From Flavobacteriales bacterium UBA979 (GTDB lineage: Bacteria; Bacteroidota; Bacteroidia; Flavobacteriales_D; Sanyastnellaceae), in the NCBI GenBank assembly GCA_002292325.1, contig DBBR01000044.1, positions 1-6,139 of the forward strand: 6,139 nucleotides of DNA. Direction: 5' to 3'. The stretch's first letter is position 1; each line of letters begins with the position of its first letter. This document shows, piece by piece, positions 1 through 6,139 of the stretch. The notes beneath the pieces were generated by a model. The model did not search any database and had not been told where the DNA came from. It was given only the letters and a program-made list of their open reading frames with translations. The position numbers and the translations under genes are program-made.

Positions 1-335
1 GCATCGCTGAAACCATGCGATCGGCTTTTTTGTTGCGGCGCGACCTCATGATTGAAGGGCTAAGCGCCATACCTGGATTGAAAGTAAACAAGCCGATGGG
101 TGCGTTTTATCTCTTCCCGGATGTCAGTGCATTATTTGGGAAAACCGCGGGAGAACGCACCATCAACAATGCAGAGGACTTTTCGATGTACCTGCTCGAA
201 GAAGCGCACGTAGCCACAGTTGGCGGTAATGCTTTTGGAACTCCTGAATGCATCCGACTCTCGTATGCCGCTTCCGAAGCCCAATTGCAAGAAGCTTTAT
301 CTCGGATTTCAAAGGCAGTTGCTGCACTCCAATAA
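1..335 (+). CDS. aspC: Pyridoxal-phosphate aminotransferase, aspartate aminotransferase type (3' end only)
   Basis: This is the C-terminal part of a fold-type I PLP aminotransferase; the reading frame is open to the left edge (codons begin at base 3) and ends at TAA 333-335. About 110 residues are visible. The segment RRDLMIEGL...GLKVNKPMGAFYLFPD matches the small-domain region of the bacterial class Ib aspartate aminotransferases (typical whole length about 400 residues). ECIRLSYAAS near the end carries the conserved Arg (codon 255-257) that binds the substrate alpha-carboxylate. The expected reaction is aspartate + 2-oxoglutarate to oxaloacetate + glutamate in the cytoplasm. The PLP-binding lysine lies outside the window, so exact substrate preference (aspartate, prephenate or another amino acid) cannot be read. 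The next gene starts 24 bases downstream on the same strand, so it may be in the same transcript. Confidence 0.85.
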   Translation, partial: IAETMRSAFLLRRDLMIEGLSAIPGLKVNKPMGAFYLFPDVSALFGKTAGERTINNAEDFSMYLLEEAHVATVGGNAFGTPECIRLSYAASEAQLQEALSRISKAVAALQ

Positions 336-359
336 GCTTGGGTGCGTTACCTTCGTAAC

Positions 360-1382
360 ATGGATGCTCAAGCAGCCTTGCAAAACGCAAACCGCGTCAC
401 CGCTCTGGTCGTGGGAGATGTCATGCTCGATGCATACCTCGTGGGTCACGTCAACCGGATTTCACCTGAGGCGCCCGTTCCCATCGTAGACGTTCGACAG
501 CGCGACCGTCGATTGGGTGGTGCTGCCAATGTTGCGAAAAACCTCATTGCACTGGGCTCCAAAGTCCACATAGCTGCTGTAACTGGCCATGATGCCGCTG
601 GAGAGGACATCGCAAACTTATTCGATGAATTGAATGTCGGAACAAGCGCATTGCTCCGGTCGGAGAACCGCCCAACCACAGTCAAAACCCGCGTAATCAG
701 CAACGGTCAGCAGTTGTTGCGTGTGGACGAAGAAGAAACCAACGATATCGAGGAGTCTACCGCTGAATCGTTGTGCGATCGGTGTGAAGACCTGCTCAAC
801 ACGGAATCCATTGACGTTATCATCTTTGAAGATTACGACAAAGGAACTTTGACCGATTATGTGATTCAGCGGTTGACTCGAGTATGTCGAGAAAAAGGGA
901 TCAAAACCACGGTCGATCCGAAGTTCAGGCATTTCCATGCTTACCAAGGAGTTACCCTTTTCAAGCCGAATTTCAAAGAATTACAGGAAGGGCTGGGAAT
1001 CGCAATCCATAAAAATTCTGATGCCAGTCTAAATCATGCGATTCAAGCATTGATGGAGCAACTGCGGCCAGAAATTGCGATGGTTACTTTGAGTGAGCGT
1101 GGCGTTTGCATCGCCTCAGCTACACAGCGGGTAGCGTTTCAGCGTATCCCGGCTTTTGAGCGGGAAATAACCGATGTCAGTGGAGCTGGAGATGCTGTCA
1201 TTGCTGTTGCATCGGTCCTATTGGCATTGGACGTGCCGATTTGGCAAATCGCAGCTGTCGCCAACCTCGCAGGAGGATTGGTATGTGAAAAGGTAGGCGT
1301 CGTCCCTGTGGAGTTGGAACGGCTGCAATCGGAATGGGAAACCCACCGGCTAGCGATGGAATCGTTGATGGATAAAAAATGA
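360..1382 (+). CDS. rfaE1: PfkB-family sugar kinase, D-glycero-beta-D-manno-heptose-7-phosphate kinase type (kinase domain only)
   Basis: This is a ribokinase/PfkB-fold kinase of 340 residues resembling the N-terminal kinase half of HldE/RfaE, which phosphorylates heptose 7-phosphate at C1 on the way to ADP-heptose for LPS inner core. Visible motifs are GDVMLDAY (19-26), RISPEAPVP (33-41, an HldE hallmark), GGAANVA (53-59), VDPK (185-188), LFKPNFKE (200-207) and the PfkB anion-hole/catalytic motif GAGD with Asp278. HldE's C-terminal nucleotidyltransferase half is absent, so a separate adenylyltransferase (HldC/RfaE2) would be required. I chose ATG 360 because the distance to GDVMLD then matches E. 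coli HldE; an in-frame GTG at 342 would add six residues. The position after VDPK is Phe where HldE has Gly, so substrate identity is inferred rather than certain. Its stop overlaps the trkH start. Confidence 0.8.
   Translation: MDAQAALQNANRVTALVVGDVMLDAYLVGHVNRISPEAPVPIVDVRQRDRRLGGAANVAKNLIALGSKVHIAAVTGHDAAGEDIANLFDELNVGTSALLRSENRPTTVKTRVISNGQQLLRVDEEETNDIEESTAESLCDRCEDLLNTESIDVIIFEDYDKGTLTDYVIQRLTRVCREKGIKTTVDPKFRHFHAYQGVTLFKPNFKELQEGLGIAIHKNSDASLNHAIQALMEQLRPEIAMVTLSERGVCIASATQRVAFQRIPAFEREITDVSGAGDAVIAVASVLLALDVPIWQIAAVANLAGGLVCEKVGVVPVELERLQSEWETHRLAMESLMDKK
1379..1382 (+). other. ATGA stop/start overlap, sugar kinase to trkH
   Basis: The TGA stop of the sugar kinase (1380-1382) overlaps the ATG of trkH (1379-1381). 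The preceding bases GATAAAAA are A-rich with no Shine-Dalgarno sequence, as is usual in Bacteroidota. The arrangement suggests translational coupling by ribosome re-initiation. Confidence 0.8.
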
Positions 1383-3205
1383 ACATCCAAGAATTTAGGG
1401 AGCGGGTCAATGTCATCTTGTATGGTTCCAAGGACCGCGTTCTTTTGTTGCTGAAGCGACTCAACCTTCTGGTTTCAGCTTCTGCCTTGTTTGTCCTTGC
1501 CGTTTATTATGGTTTCCCGAATGAATCCGACACAGCCGCTCAGCTTCTGGGCTTCGTGAAATTTAGCTTTGCCTTTTATGTCGTGCACTATGTGGCCCGA
1601 ATCCTATACGATTTTCAACCCCGTGAATTTATCCGAAAAACTTGGTTTGAAGCTGTCGTCATGGCGATTCTCGTCATCGAAGGGACCAGTGATTTATTCA
1701 CGGGTGAGCTACTTATAGGTCGCTTCACTCAATCAATCGGATTTGACTCTATATCAGATTTTTACACAATATTTATACAAGGTTACTTCTTCACCATTGT
1801 CGCGACGGAGTTGCTTCGTGGAGGTCGTGTCTTACCCCGTATCCGACTAAACCCTGCGGTGATTTTCATCATCAGTTTTCTCGGGCTCATTTCGATTGGC
1901 ACCGTTCTTCTGATGTTACCTGAGATGACCGTGCAAGCAGGAAGCATGGACTTTTTGGATGCGCTGTTTACCTCCACCAGTGCAACATGCGTTACCGGTC
2001 TCATGGTGGTTGATACGGTTACATTTTTCAGCTTCAAAGGGCAAATTGTCTTGTTGTTTTTGATTCAACTAGGGGGACTGAATCTCATCGCTTTTGGGTC
2101 GTTTCTCGTACTAGCCTCCCGGTTTGGGTTGGGCGTTCGCCAGCACGATGTCATCGAGGACTTCGTAAACCGTGACTCATTCAATGCGAGCTCGGGCTTG
2201 CTTGGAAAAGTAATGATCTGGTGCTTGGCATTTGAAGGGTTAGGGGCTTTGGCAATGCACCTAACATGGGGCGATGCGCTGAGTGACTTAAGTACCGGAA
2301 AACAGTGGTTTTATTCCATCTTCCACTCCATTTCCGCTTTCAATAACGCAGGGATTTCGCTCTTCACCCATGGGTTAGCAAACGAGCAAATCTCTCACCA
2401 CTACACACTTCATTGGGTGATAACCCTCCTGGTATTTTTTGGGGCGCTGGGAATGGTGGCCATTTTTGACTTATTCGATGTAAGTCGGATGAGAGAACGT
2501 ATGTCACAGCCGTGGAAGCACATTGGATTTGCAACGAAAATTGCTTTGTACTTTTCAGTGGGACTGGTCGTTTTCGGTGCTGGTGCATTTTGGCTACTGG
2601 AGCAGGACGGCGCGCTCTCGGGGATGAGCCCTTTTGGTCAATTGACAACCGCTGTATTTCAAAGTGCAACCCGAACGAGCGGATTCAATACCGTTGATAT
2701 TGGCGGACTTGGGCTTCCCATGTTGTTTTTGTTGCTCATCTTGATGTTCATTGGCTCCTCTTCAAGTTCCACTGGAGGAGGAATCAAAACGTCAACGCTT
2801 TCAATTGTCATGGCAGATGTATGGCGTACAGTCCGCAACCTGGACCATGTGCAGCTATTTAAACGTACAGTTCCTGAATTATTGCGATCTCGAGCATACA
2901 GCGTGCTGCTCTTTTTTTTAGTAGGAAACACCGTAGCCATCTTTCTGTTATCCATTACGGAAGACCACATTTTGAACATGGGCGATCGGGACTTGATGGA
3001 TTTGATTTTTGAAGAAGTGAGTGCTTTTGGCACGGTCGGATTGAGCACGGGTATCACATCCATGCTGAGTCCTTTCGGTAAAATCATCATCATGCTCAGC
3101 ATGTTCATTGGTCGGGTTGGAACACTTACCGTCGCCTATGCGCTCGGAGGACGAGCTTCGCAAACGCACATCAAATATCCAGAAGGCCATACCATGGTCG
3201 GATGA
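1379..3205 (+). CDS. trkH: TrkH/KtrB-family potassium uptake membrane subunit with N-terminal membrane extension
   Basis: This is the K+-conducting inner-membrane subunit of a Trk/Ktr system, 608 residues. All four pore-loop filter segments of the superfamily are intact: TCVTG (203-207), FNNAG (321-325), RTSG (432-435) and GTVG (551-554), each with its filter glycine. The intramembrane gate loop of the third repeat is visible as GSSSSSTGGGIKT (459-471), and the C terminus ends in the family-typical KYPEGHTMVG. The canonical core starts at about residue 157 (LNPAVIFIISFLGL). Before it lie about 150 residues with roughly four hydrophobic segments (about 30-46, 57-76, 90-108, 127-146) not found in short KtrB proteins of about 450 residues. 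Transport normally needs a cytosolic nucleotide-binding RCK partner (TrkA/KtrA), and none is encoded nearby. It overlaps the upstream kinase by four bases and ends four bases before ubiE. Confidence 0.93.
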   Translation: MNIQEFRERVNVILYGSKDRVLLLLKRLNLLVSASALFVLAVYYGFPNESDTAAQLLGFVKFSFAFYVVHYVARILYDFQPREFIRKTWFEAVVMAILVIEGTSDLFTGELLIGRFTQSIGFDSISDFYTIFIQGYFFTIVATELLRGGRVLPRIRLNPAVIFIISFLGLISIGTVLLMLPEMTVQAGSMDFLDALFTSTSATCVTGLMVVDTVTFFSFKGQIVLLFLIQLGGLNLIAFGSFLVLASRFGLGVRQHDVIEDFVNRDSFNASSGLLGKVMIWCLAFEGLGALAMHLTWGDALSDLSTGKQWFYSIFHSISAFNNAGISLFTHGLANEQISHHYTLHWVITLLVFFGALGMVAIFDLFDVSRMRERMSQPWKHIGFATKIALYFSVGLVVFGAGAFWLLEQDGALSGMSPFGQLTTAVFQSATRTSGFNTVDIGGLGLPMLFLLLILMFIGSSSSSTGGGIKTSTLSIVMADVWRTVRNLDHVQLFKRTVPELLRSRAYSVLLFFLVGNTVAIFLLSITEDHILNMGDRDLMDLIFEEVSAFGTVGLSTGITSMLSPFGKIIIMLSMFIGRVGTLTVAYALGGRASQTHIKYPEGHTMVG

Positions 3206-3209
3206 TCAC

Positions 3210-3962
3210 ATGGGAACACGAATTACGCCTTATTCCAAACCGGAGCAGGAATCGAAAAAAAAGCAGGTAGCTCGGATGTTCGACAGCATCGCCCATAGGT
3301 ACGATTTTCTGAACCATCTCTTCTCTCTCGGCATTGACGTCCTCTGGCGCAAGCGCGCCATGCGTCTGCTAAAAGAGCACTTCGCTGAAAAAGAAGGTGA
3401 AATCCACTTAATGGACATGGCCACCGGAACCGCCGATTTTGCGCTTGAAGCTGCTCGGGCTAACATCTCTCCTATTCGCGTGACCGGTGTGGACATCTCC
3501 CCAGGGATGCTGGAAGTTGGACGAAAAAAAATTAAGCGCAAACACTTAGACCATTGCATTGAGTTGATTGAGGGAGATAGCGCTGAACTCCCCTTCGAAG
3601 ACAACACTTTTGACGCTTTCACCGTTGCATTCGGTGTCCGTAATTTTGAATTTCTTGAACAAGGACTAACAGAAATGCATCGAACGCTCAAACCTGGGGG
3701 ATTGGGGGTTATCCTGGAGTTTTCTAAACCGCGTGCGTTCCCACTGAAGCAAATTTTTCACTTCTACTTTCATTTCCTGATGCCCACGGTAGGAAAACTT
3801 GTGTCAAAAGATTCAGCGGCCTATTCTTATCTCCCTGAGAGCGTAGAGGCGTTTCCTGAAGGTGATGATTTCTTGCAAATTATGGAAGCGTCGGGGTACC
3901 GAGAATCCAAGGCCATTCGCCTTACGGGCGGAATCGCAAGTATCTATACGGGACTCAAGTGA
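3210..3962 (+). CDS. ubiE: Demethylmenaquinone/ubiquinone C-methyltransferase UbiE (MenG)
   Basis: This SAM-dependent class I methyltransferase of 250 residues (normal family length) performs the last step of menaquinone synthesis, C-methylation of demethylmenaquinone. In a Bacteroidota-like host, menaquinone is the expected quinone. Visible motifs are the UbiE N-terminal signature MFDSIAHRYDFLNH (23-36), SAM motif I DMATGTAD (69-76), the ribose-binding acidic residue in GVDIS (Asp95), the UbiE signature AFGVRNFE (140-147), LKPGG before the fifth strand, and SAAYSYLPES (202-211). I chose ATG 3210, four bases after the trkH stop, because it leaves a short tail before the signature; an upstream in-frame TTG at 3108 would run inside trkH and adds unrelated sequence. 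The stop TGA overlaps the GTG start of aroA. Cytoplasmic, probably membrane-associated because of its lipid substrate (family knowledge). Confidence 0.94.
   Translation: MGTRITPYSKPEQESKKKQVARMFDSIAHRYDFLNHLFSLGIDVLWRKRAMRLLKEHFAEKEGEIHLMDMATGTADFALEAARANISPIRVTGVDISPGMLEVGRKKIKRKHLDHCIELIEGDSAELPFEDNTFDAFTVAFGVRNFEFLEQGLTEMHRTLKPGGLGVILEFSKPRAFPLKQIFHFYFHFLMPTVGKLVSKDSAAYSYLPESVEAFPEGDDFLQIMEASGYRESKAIRLTGGIASIYTGLK
3959..3962 (+). other. GTGA stop/start overlap, ubiE to aroA; decides the aroA start
   Basis: GTG 3959-3961 overlaps the ubiE stop TGA 3960-3962. The next in-frame ATG (4025) lies inside the active-site PSKS...R motif, so it cannot be the start. The GTG is therefore strongly supported and implies coupled translation of aroA with ubiE. 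Confidence 0.75.
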
Positions 3963-5257
3963 ATATCCGGGTTTTTCCATCTCAGCTTTCAGGTCAAGTA
4001 GCTGCTCCCCCATCCAAATCTGTTATGCAACGCTTGGTTGCCGGAGCGCTCCTAGCTGATGGTACAAGCCATCTTTACAACATTTCCCAATCTGACGATT
4101 GCACTTCGGCTTTGCTCCTGGCATCGCAATTGGGTGCAGAAATCGAACTTGGAGAAACCGATGTACGCATCACCGGAACAGGAGGAAACATCATTCCGCG
4201 ATCGGCCCAATTGACTCCTGGTGAATCGGGATTGGCTGCACGCCTGTTCACGCCCATCGCTGGTTTGGGATCCATGAAAGTATCAATGCAAGCGGAGGAC
4301 TCCCTGCGAGGTCGTCCCATGCAGGAATTTGAATCTGTTTTCCGTCAACTTGGCGGATGCCTTAAGACGACGGGTGGCTCCTTCCCTGTCTCGATTGAAA
4401 GGCCATTGCAAGGAGGAACGACGATGTTGAATGGGCAAATATCCTCACAGTTCACCACCGGCTTACTTTTTGCTTTGCCTTGCGCCAATTTGCATAGCGA
4501 GCTTAATGTGCACAAGCCTGTAAGCACACCCTACATCGACCTCACCCTGCAGGTGCTCGCTGATTTTGGAGTCGAAATTCATGCAAATGAAGAGCGTGCT
4601 CATTTTTCATGCGACGGACACCAAACGTTCAGGCCGATTGAGACTGTGGTTGATGGCGATTGGTCTGGCGCTGCGGCTTTGGCCGTGGCCGGAATGTTAT
4701 GCGCCGAATCATCGATTGAGATTTCGGGATTAAACAACCAATACAGACAAGCAGATGAAGCCATCCGAGGGGCCATGCTCTTCGCAGGTGGCGCACTGTC
4801 TGGAACAGATGAGGGCATACAAGTGGCCAAAAGGCCTGTGCGAGCTTTCAATGTGGATTTGACGGACTCTCCCGATTTATTTCCAGTCTTGGCTGCATTG
4901 GCCGCCTTTGGTAAAAAACCATCCAAGCTGAAAGGAATGCATCGACTTGAGCACAAAGAATCGAACCGTGCAGCGGCCATTCAGACTGAATGGAAGAAGT
5001 TGGGTATTCGTGTGGAAATTGACCGAGCGGGCGATGAGCTTATCGTGTTCCCTCGAGATCAAAATTTTGTTCCTACTGAACCAATCGATTCCCATGGCGA
5101 TCATCGGATTGCCATGGCAGCGAGCATCGTCGGTCTGGCAGGAGAGCATCCTATCATAGTAAGCCATGCGGAATGCGTTTCCAAAAGCTATCCGGAATTT
5201 TTCGATGACCTCGAAATCATGGGAGCAAGCTTCAGGATACAATCTGAATCGAAATAA
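3959..5257 (+). CDS. aroA: 3-phosphoshikimate 1-carboxyvinyltransferase (EPSP synthase)
   Basis: This cytoplasmic shikimate-pathway enzyme joins shikimate 3-phosphate and phosphoenolpyruvate to give EPSP and phosphate, the penultimate step to chorismate. The 432 residues match the usual length. Active-site elements are all recognisable: PSKSVMQR with Lys20 and Arg25 (E. coli Lys22/Arg27), GESGLAAR (88-95; Gly91 corresponds to E. coli Gly96), GRPMQEFE, SSQF (162-165), the catalytic Asp306 in DSPD (E. coli Asp313), HKESNR (332-337, containing the E. coli Glu341/Arg344 equivalents), GDHR (380-383) and KSYP with Lys409 (E. coli Lys411). The KE-S-D-R signature has Asn at 336 instead of the commoner Asp; the published family signature tolerates this, so activity is expected. 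It starts with GTG overlapping ubiE and is the last gene of the run, followed by a hairpin terminator. Chorismate from this pathway feeds both aromatic amino acids and menaquinone. Confidence 0.95.
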   Translation: MNIRVFPSQLSGQVAAPPSKSVMQRLVAGALLADGTSHLYNISQSDDCTSALLLASQLGAEIELGETDVRITGTGGNIIPRSAQLTPGESGLAARLFTPIAGLGSMKVSMQAEDSLRGRPMQEFESVFRQLGGCLKTTGGSFPVSIERPLQGGTTMLNGQISSQFTTGLLFALPCANLHSELNVHKPVSTPYIDLTLQVLADFGVEIHANEERAHFSCDGHQTFRPIETVVDGDWSGAAALAVAGMLCAESSIEISGLNNQYRQADEAIRGAMLFAGGALSGTDEGIQVAKRPVRAFNVDLTDSPDLFPVLAALAAFGKKPSKLKGMHRLEHKESNRAAAIQTEWKKLGIRVEIDRAGDELIVFPRDQNFVPTEPIDSHGDHRIAMAASIVGLAGEHPIIVSHAECVSKSYPEFFDDLEIMGASFRIQSESK

Positions 5258-5271
5258 ATATAGCTTGATAC

Positions 5272-5302
5272 AAGAAAAGACCCACGGAGTGGGCCTTTTC
5301 TT
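5272..5302. terminator. Bidirectional intrinsic terminator between convergent genes
   Basis: The inverted repeat AAGAAAAG (5272-5279) pairs with CTTTTCTT (5295-5302), and CCCAC (5281-5285) pairs with GTGGG (5289-5293) around a GGA loop. The single A/C position 5280/5294 is unpaired. The GC-rich inner stem with an A/T outer stem gives a U-rich 3' arm on either strand, so the element can end the aroA transcript (stop at 5257) and the minus-strand gene (stop at 5331). No other feature is seen in the 73-base convergent gap. Confidence 0.85.
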
Positions 5303-5330
5303 TCAAGTTCCGGTAATATTTTAAGCAGAA

Positions 5331-6139
5331 TTACTCTTCTCCTACGCGAGAGACAGAAAATGACAGGGTTTTAATCACCACTGCAGCTGTACCTCCGCCA
5401 CCACCGTTGTATGCGATGATGTTCGCGTATAAATCCTCACCATCTACCAACGTAACAAAAGTCATGCTCATGTTGACGTGAGATCTCAAATCCAAAGCTG
5501 AGCCAACGCTGCCCCAATCCTCATAAACCACCTCCGTATCCGAAGCCAAAACTCTTGGATTGGTCTCACCTACTGCAGGAGTTGGGTTGTTGTTCATCAA
5601 TTCGACTTTCACAAACGCATCCTCATTCCCTGTATTGTCCAATTCCATGGTCAGCATTACATGGTATACCCCTGCATCGCTCAAATTAAAATATCCATTG
5701 ATTCCATTCTCGGCTCCGGGTCCGCCAGTTGTCAGCAATGCAATCGGAGCAGGATTCGGGGCAAAGTTATTTGCAGGATCAGAATTCTCGACCCCATAAC
5801 CAGGTGCGCCGGTGATTTGAACCCGTTCCAAAACACCATTCGTGAGAGCTTGATCTACTCCTGTATTGTTCGCCTTGTAAGTCACATTAAAAGCAGCTGT
5901 ATTCGCTAACGAATCCAATTGGGCGTATGTAACAAACTCATCATCTCCTGTTGAGCGCGGGCCTTTCACGTCGCCCGTGAAAGTGGTTGTACCTGCGACA
6001 TCCAACGTACCCGTTGTGCTCAAGTTCTCATCGCCGAAATCGATCGCTCCACTGGAATCAGTGATGCTACCGGTGGCGAGGTCAAGCGTTCCGTCAATAT
6101 TCGCTACATCTGCTACCGTCAAATCATCCGTTGACGTCA
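5331..6139 (-). CDS. Fibre-like repeat protein with C1q/TNF-like C-terminal domain (C-terminal part; 5' end beyond window)
   Basis: This frame is open from the right edge to TAA at 5333-5331, about 269 residues, with no convincing start, so the N terminus lies outside. I do not recognise a named family for the whole. From the N-terminal side it shows Thr/Gly/Asp-rich short repeats (GTLDLA, GAIDFG, GTLDVA), then GPRSTGDDEFVTYAQLDSL, which resembles the connector seen in trimeric tail-fibre-like proteins. A beta-rich domain of about 180 residues follows, with DAGVYHVMLTMEL, VDGEDLYANIIAYN and a final IKTLSFSVSRVG, reminiscent of C1q/TNF-like jelly rolls. There is no cysteine, lysine is scarce and acidic residues dominate, all of which fit an exported protein. 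No type IX sorting domain is seen at the C terminus. An exposed trimeric fibre or head is inference; a prophage tail protein is an alternative, but no phage genes are visible nearby. Confidence 0.7.
   Translation of the reverse strand, partial: TSTDDLTVADVANIDGTLDLATGSITDSSGAIDFGDENLSTTGTLDVAGTTTFTGDVKGPRSTGDDEFVTYAQLDSLANTAAFNVTYKANNTGVDQALTNGVLERVQITGAPGYGVENSDPANNFAPNPAPIALLTTGGPGAENGINGYFNLSDAGVYHVMLTMELDNTGNEDAFVKVELMNNNPTPAVGETNPRVLASDTEVVYEDWGSVGSALDLRSHVNMSMTFVTLVDGEDLYANIIAYNGGGGGTAAVVIKTLSFSVSRVGEE
5967..6122 (-). repeat. Short protein-level repeats with G-[TA]-[LI]-D-[LFV]-[AG] core
   Basis: Within the minus-strand gene, three units begin GTLDLA, GAIDFG and GTLDVA, with a weaker GDVKG unit after them. 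The leading glycines are 14, 13 and 12 residues apart. The array is open toward the right edge and may continue there. Such short Gly/Asp/Thr units are typical of beta-solenoid or beta-roll stalks; the structural reading is inference. Confidence 0.55.

Noticed and set aside
342..359. GTG start for the sugar kinase
   Set aside because: Possible but less likely; ATG 360 places GDVMLD at the expected distance from the N terminus and no ribosome binding site favours the GTG.
3061..3105. Palindromic ATGCTCAGCAT and nearby CATGCTGAG in trkH
   Set aside because: They fall in codons for a conserved hydrophobic segment rich in Ile, Met and Ser; there is no U-tract or other sign of a regulatory role.
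3108..3209. In-frame TTG extension of ubiE into trkH
   Set aside because: The added residues are the out-of-frame translation of the conserved TrkH C terminus and do not resemble UbiE; ATG 3210 gives the normal length.
2659..3691. Long antisense open frames opposite trkH and ubiE
   Set aside because: They lie entirely inside well-supported genes, their products are Ser/Arg-rich and show no family motifs; typical shadow frames.
5560..5909. Plus-strand open frames opposite the fibre gene
   Set aside because: They are low-information antisense frames; the minus-strand frame is longer, open to the edge and has clear repeats and domain-like order.
6132..6139. TGACGTCA palindrome at the right edge
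   Set aside because: An 8-base palindrome inside a coding frame, expected by chance, with no partner sites.
1..6139. CRISPR array, tRNA, insertion sequence or defence system
   Set aside because: No regularly spaced DNA repeats, tRNA-like cloverleaf, transposase or nuclease motifs are visible; nearly all sequence is accounted for by ordinary genes.

Overview
The window is a chromosomal segment that looks like a Bacteroidota genome, most plausibly Flavobacteriales-like. This rests on the protein sequence style, A-rich start contexts without Shine-Dalgarno sequences, menaquinone-type UbiE and a Bacteroidota-flavoured EPSP synthase. The placement is inference; no rRNA or marker gene is present to confirm it. 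Base composition looks balanced by eye and does not shift obviously between genes.

Layout, plus strand (1-5257): the 3' end of a class I aminotransferase (aspartate aminotransferase type) is followed by four tightly packed genes. These are a stand-alone heptose-7-phosphate-kinase-like PfkB sugar kinase (rfaE1/hldA type), a TrkH/KtrB potassium channel-transporter subunit with an extra N-terminal membrane region, the menaquinone/ubiquinone C-methyltransferase UbiE/MenG, and EPSP synthase AroA. The kinase-trkH junction is ATGA (4-base overlap), trkH-ubiE has a 4-base gap, and ubiE-aroA is GTGA (4-base overlap, GTG start). Co-transcription and coupled translation are therefore very likely. The products serve unrelated processes: surface sugar precursors, K+ uptake, quinone synthesis and aromatic amino acid synthesis. 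This looks like a housekeeping operon rather than a single pathway, although AroA does make the chorismate precursor from which menaquinone is built.

Convergent junction (5258-5330): a strong hairpin with U-rich flanks on both strands sits midway and probably terminates both converging transcripts.

Minus strand (6139-5331): the C-terminal part of an open-ended gene encodes a cysteine-free, acidic, Thr/Gly/Asp-rich protein. It has short GTLD-type repeats, a tail-fibre-like linker, and a C-terminal beta-rich domain resembling C1q/TNF-like heads. It is probably an exported or fibre-like surface protein and is the least ordinary item here. I see no mobile element, RNA gene, CRISPR array or defence system in the window.
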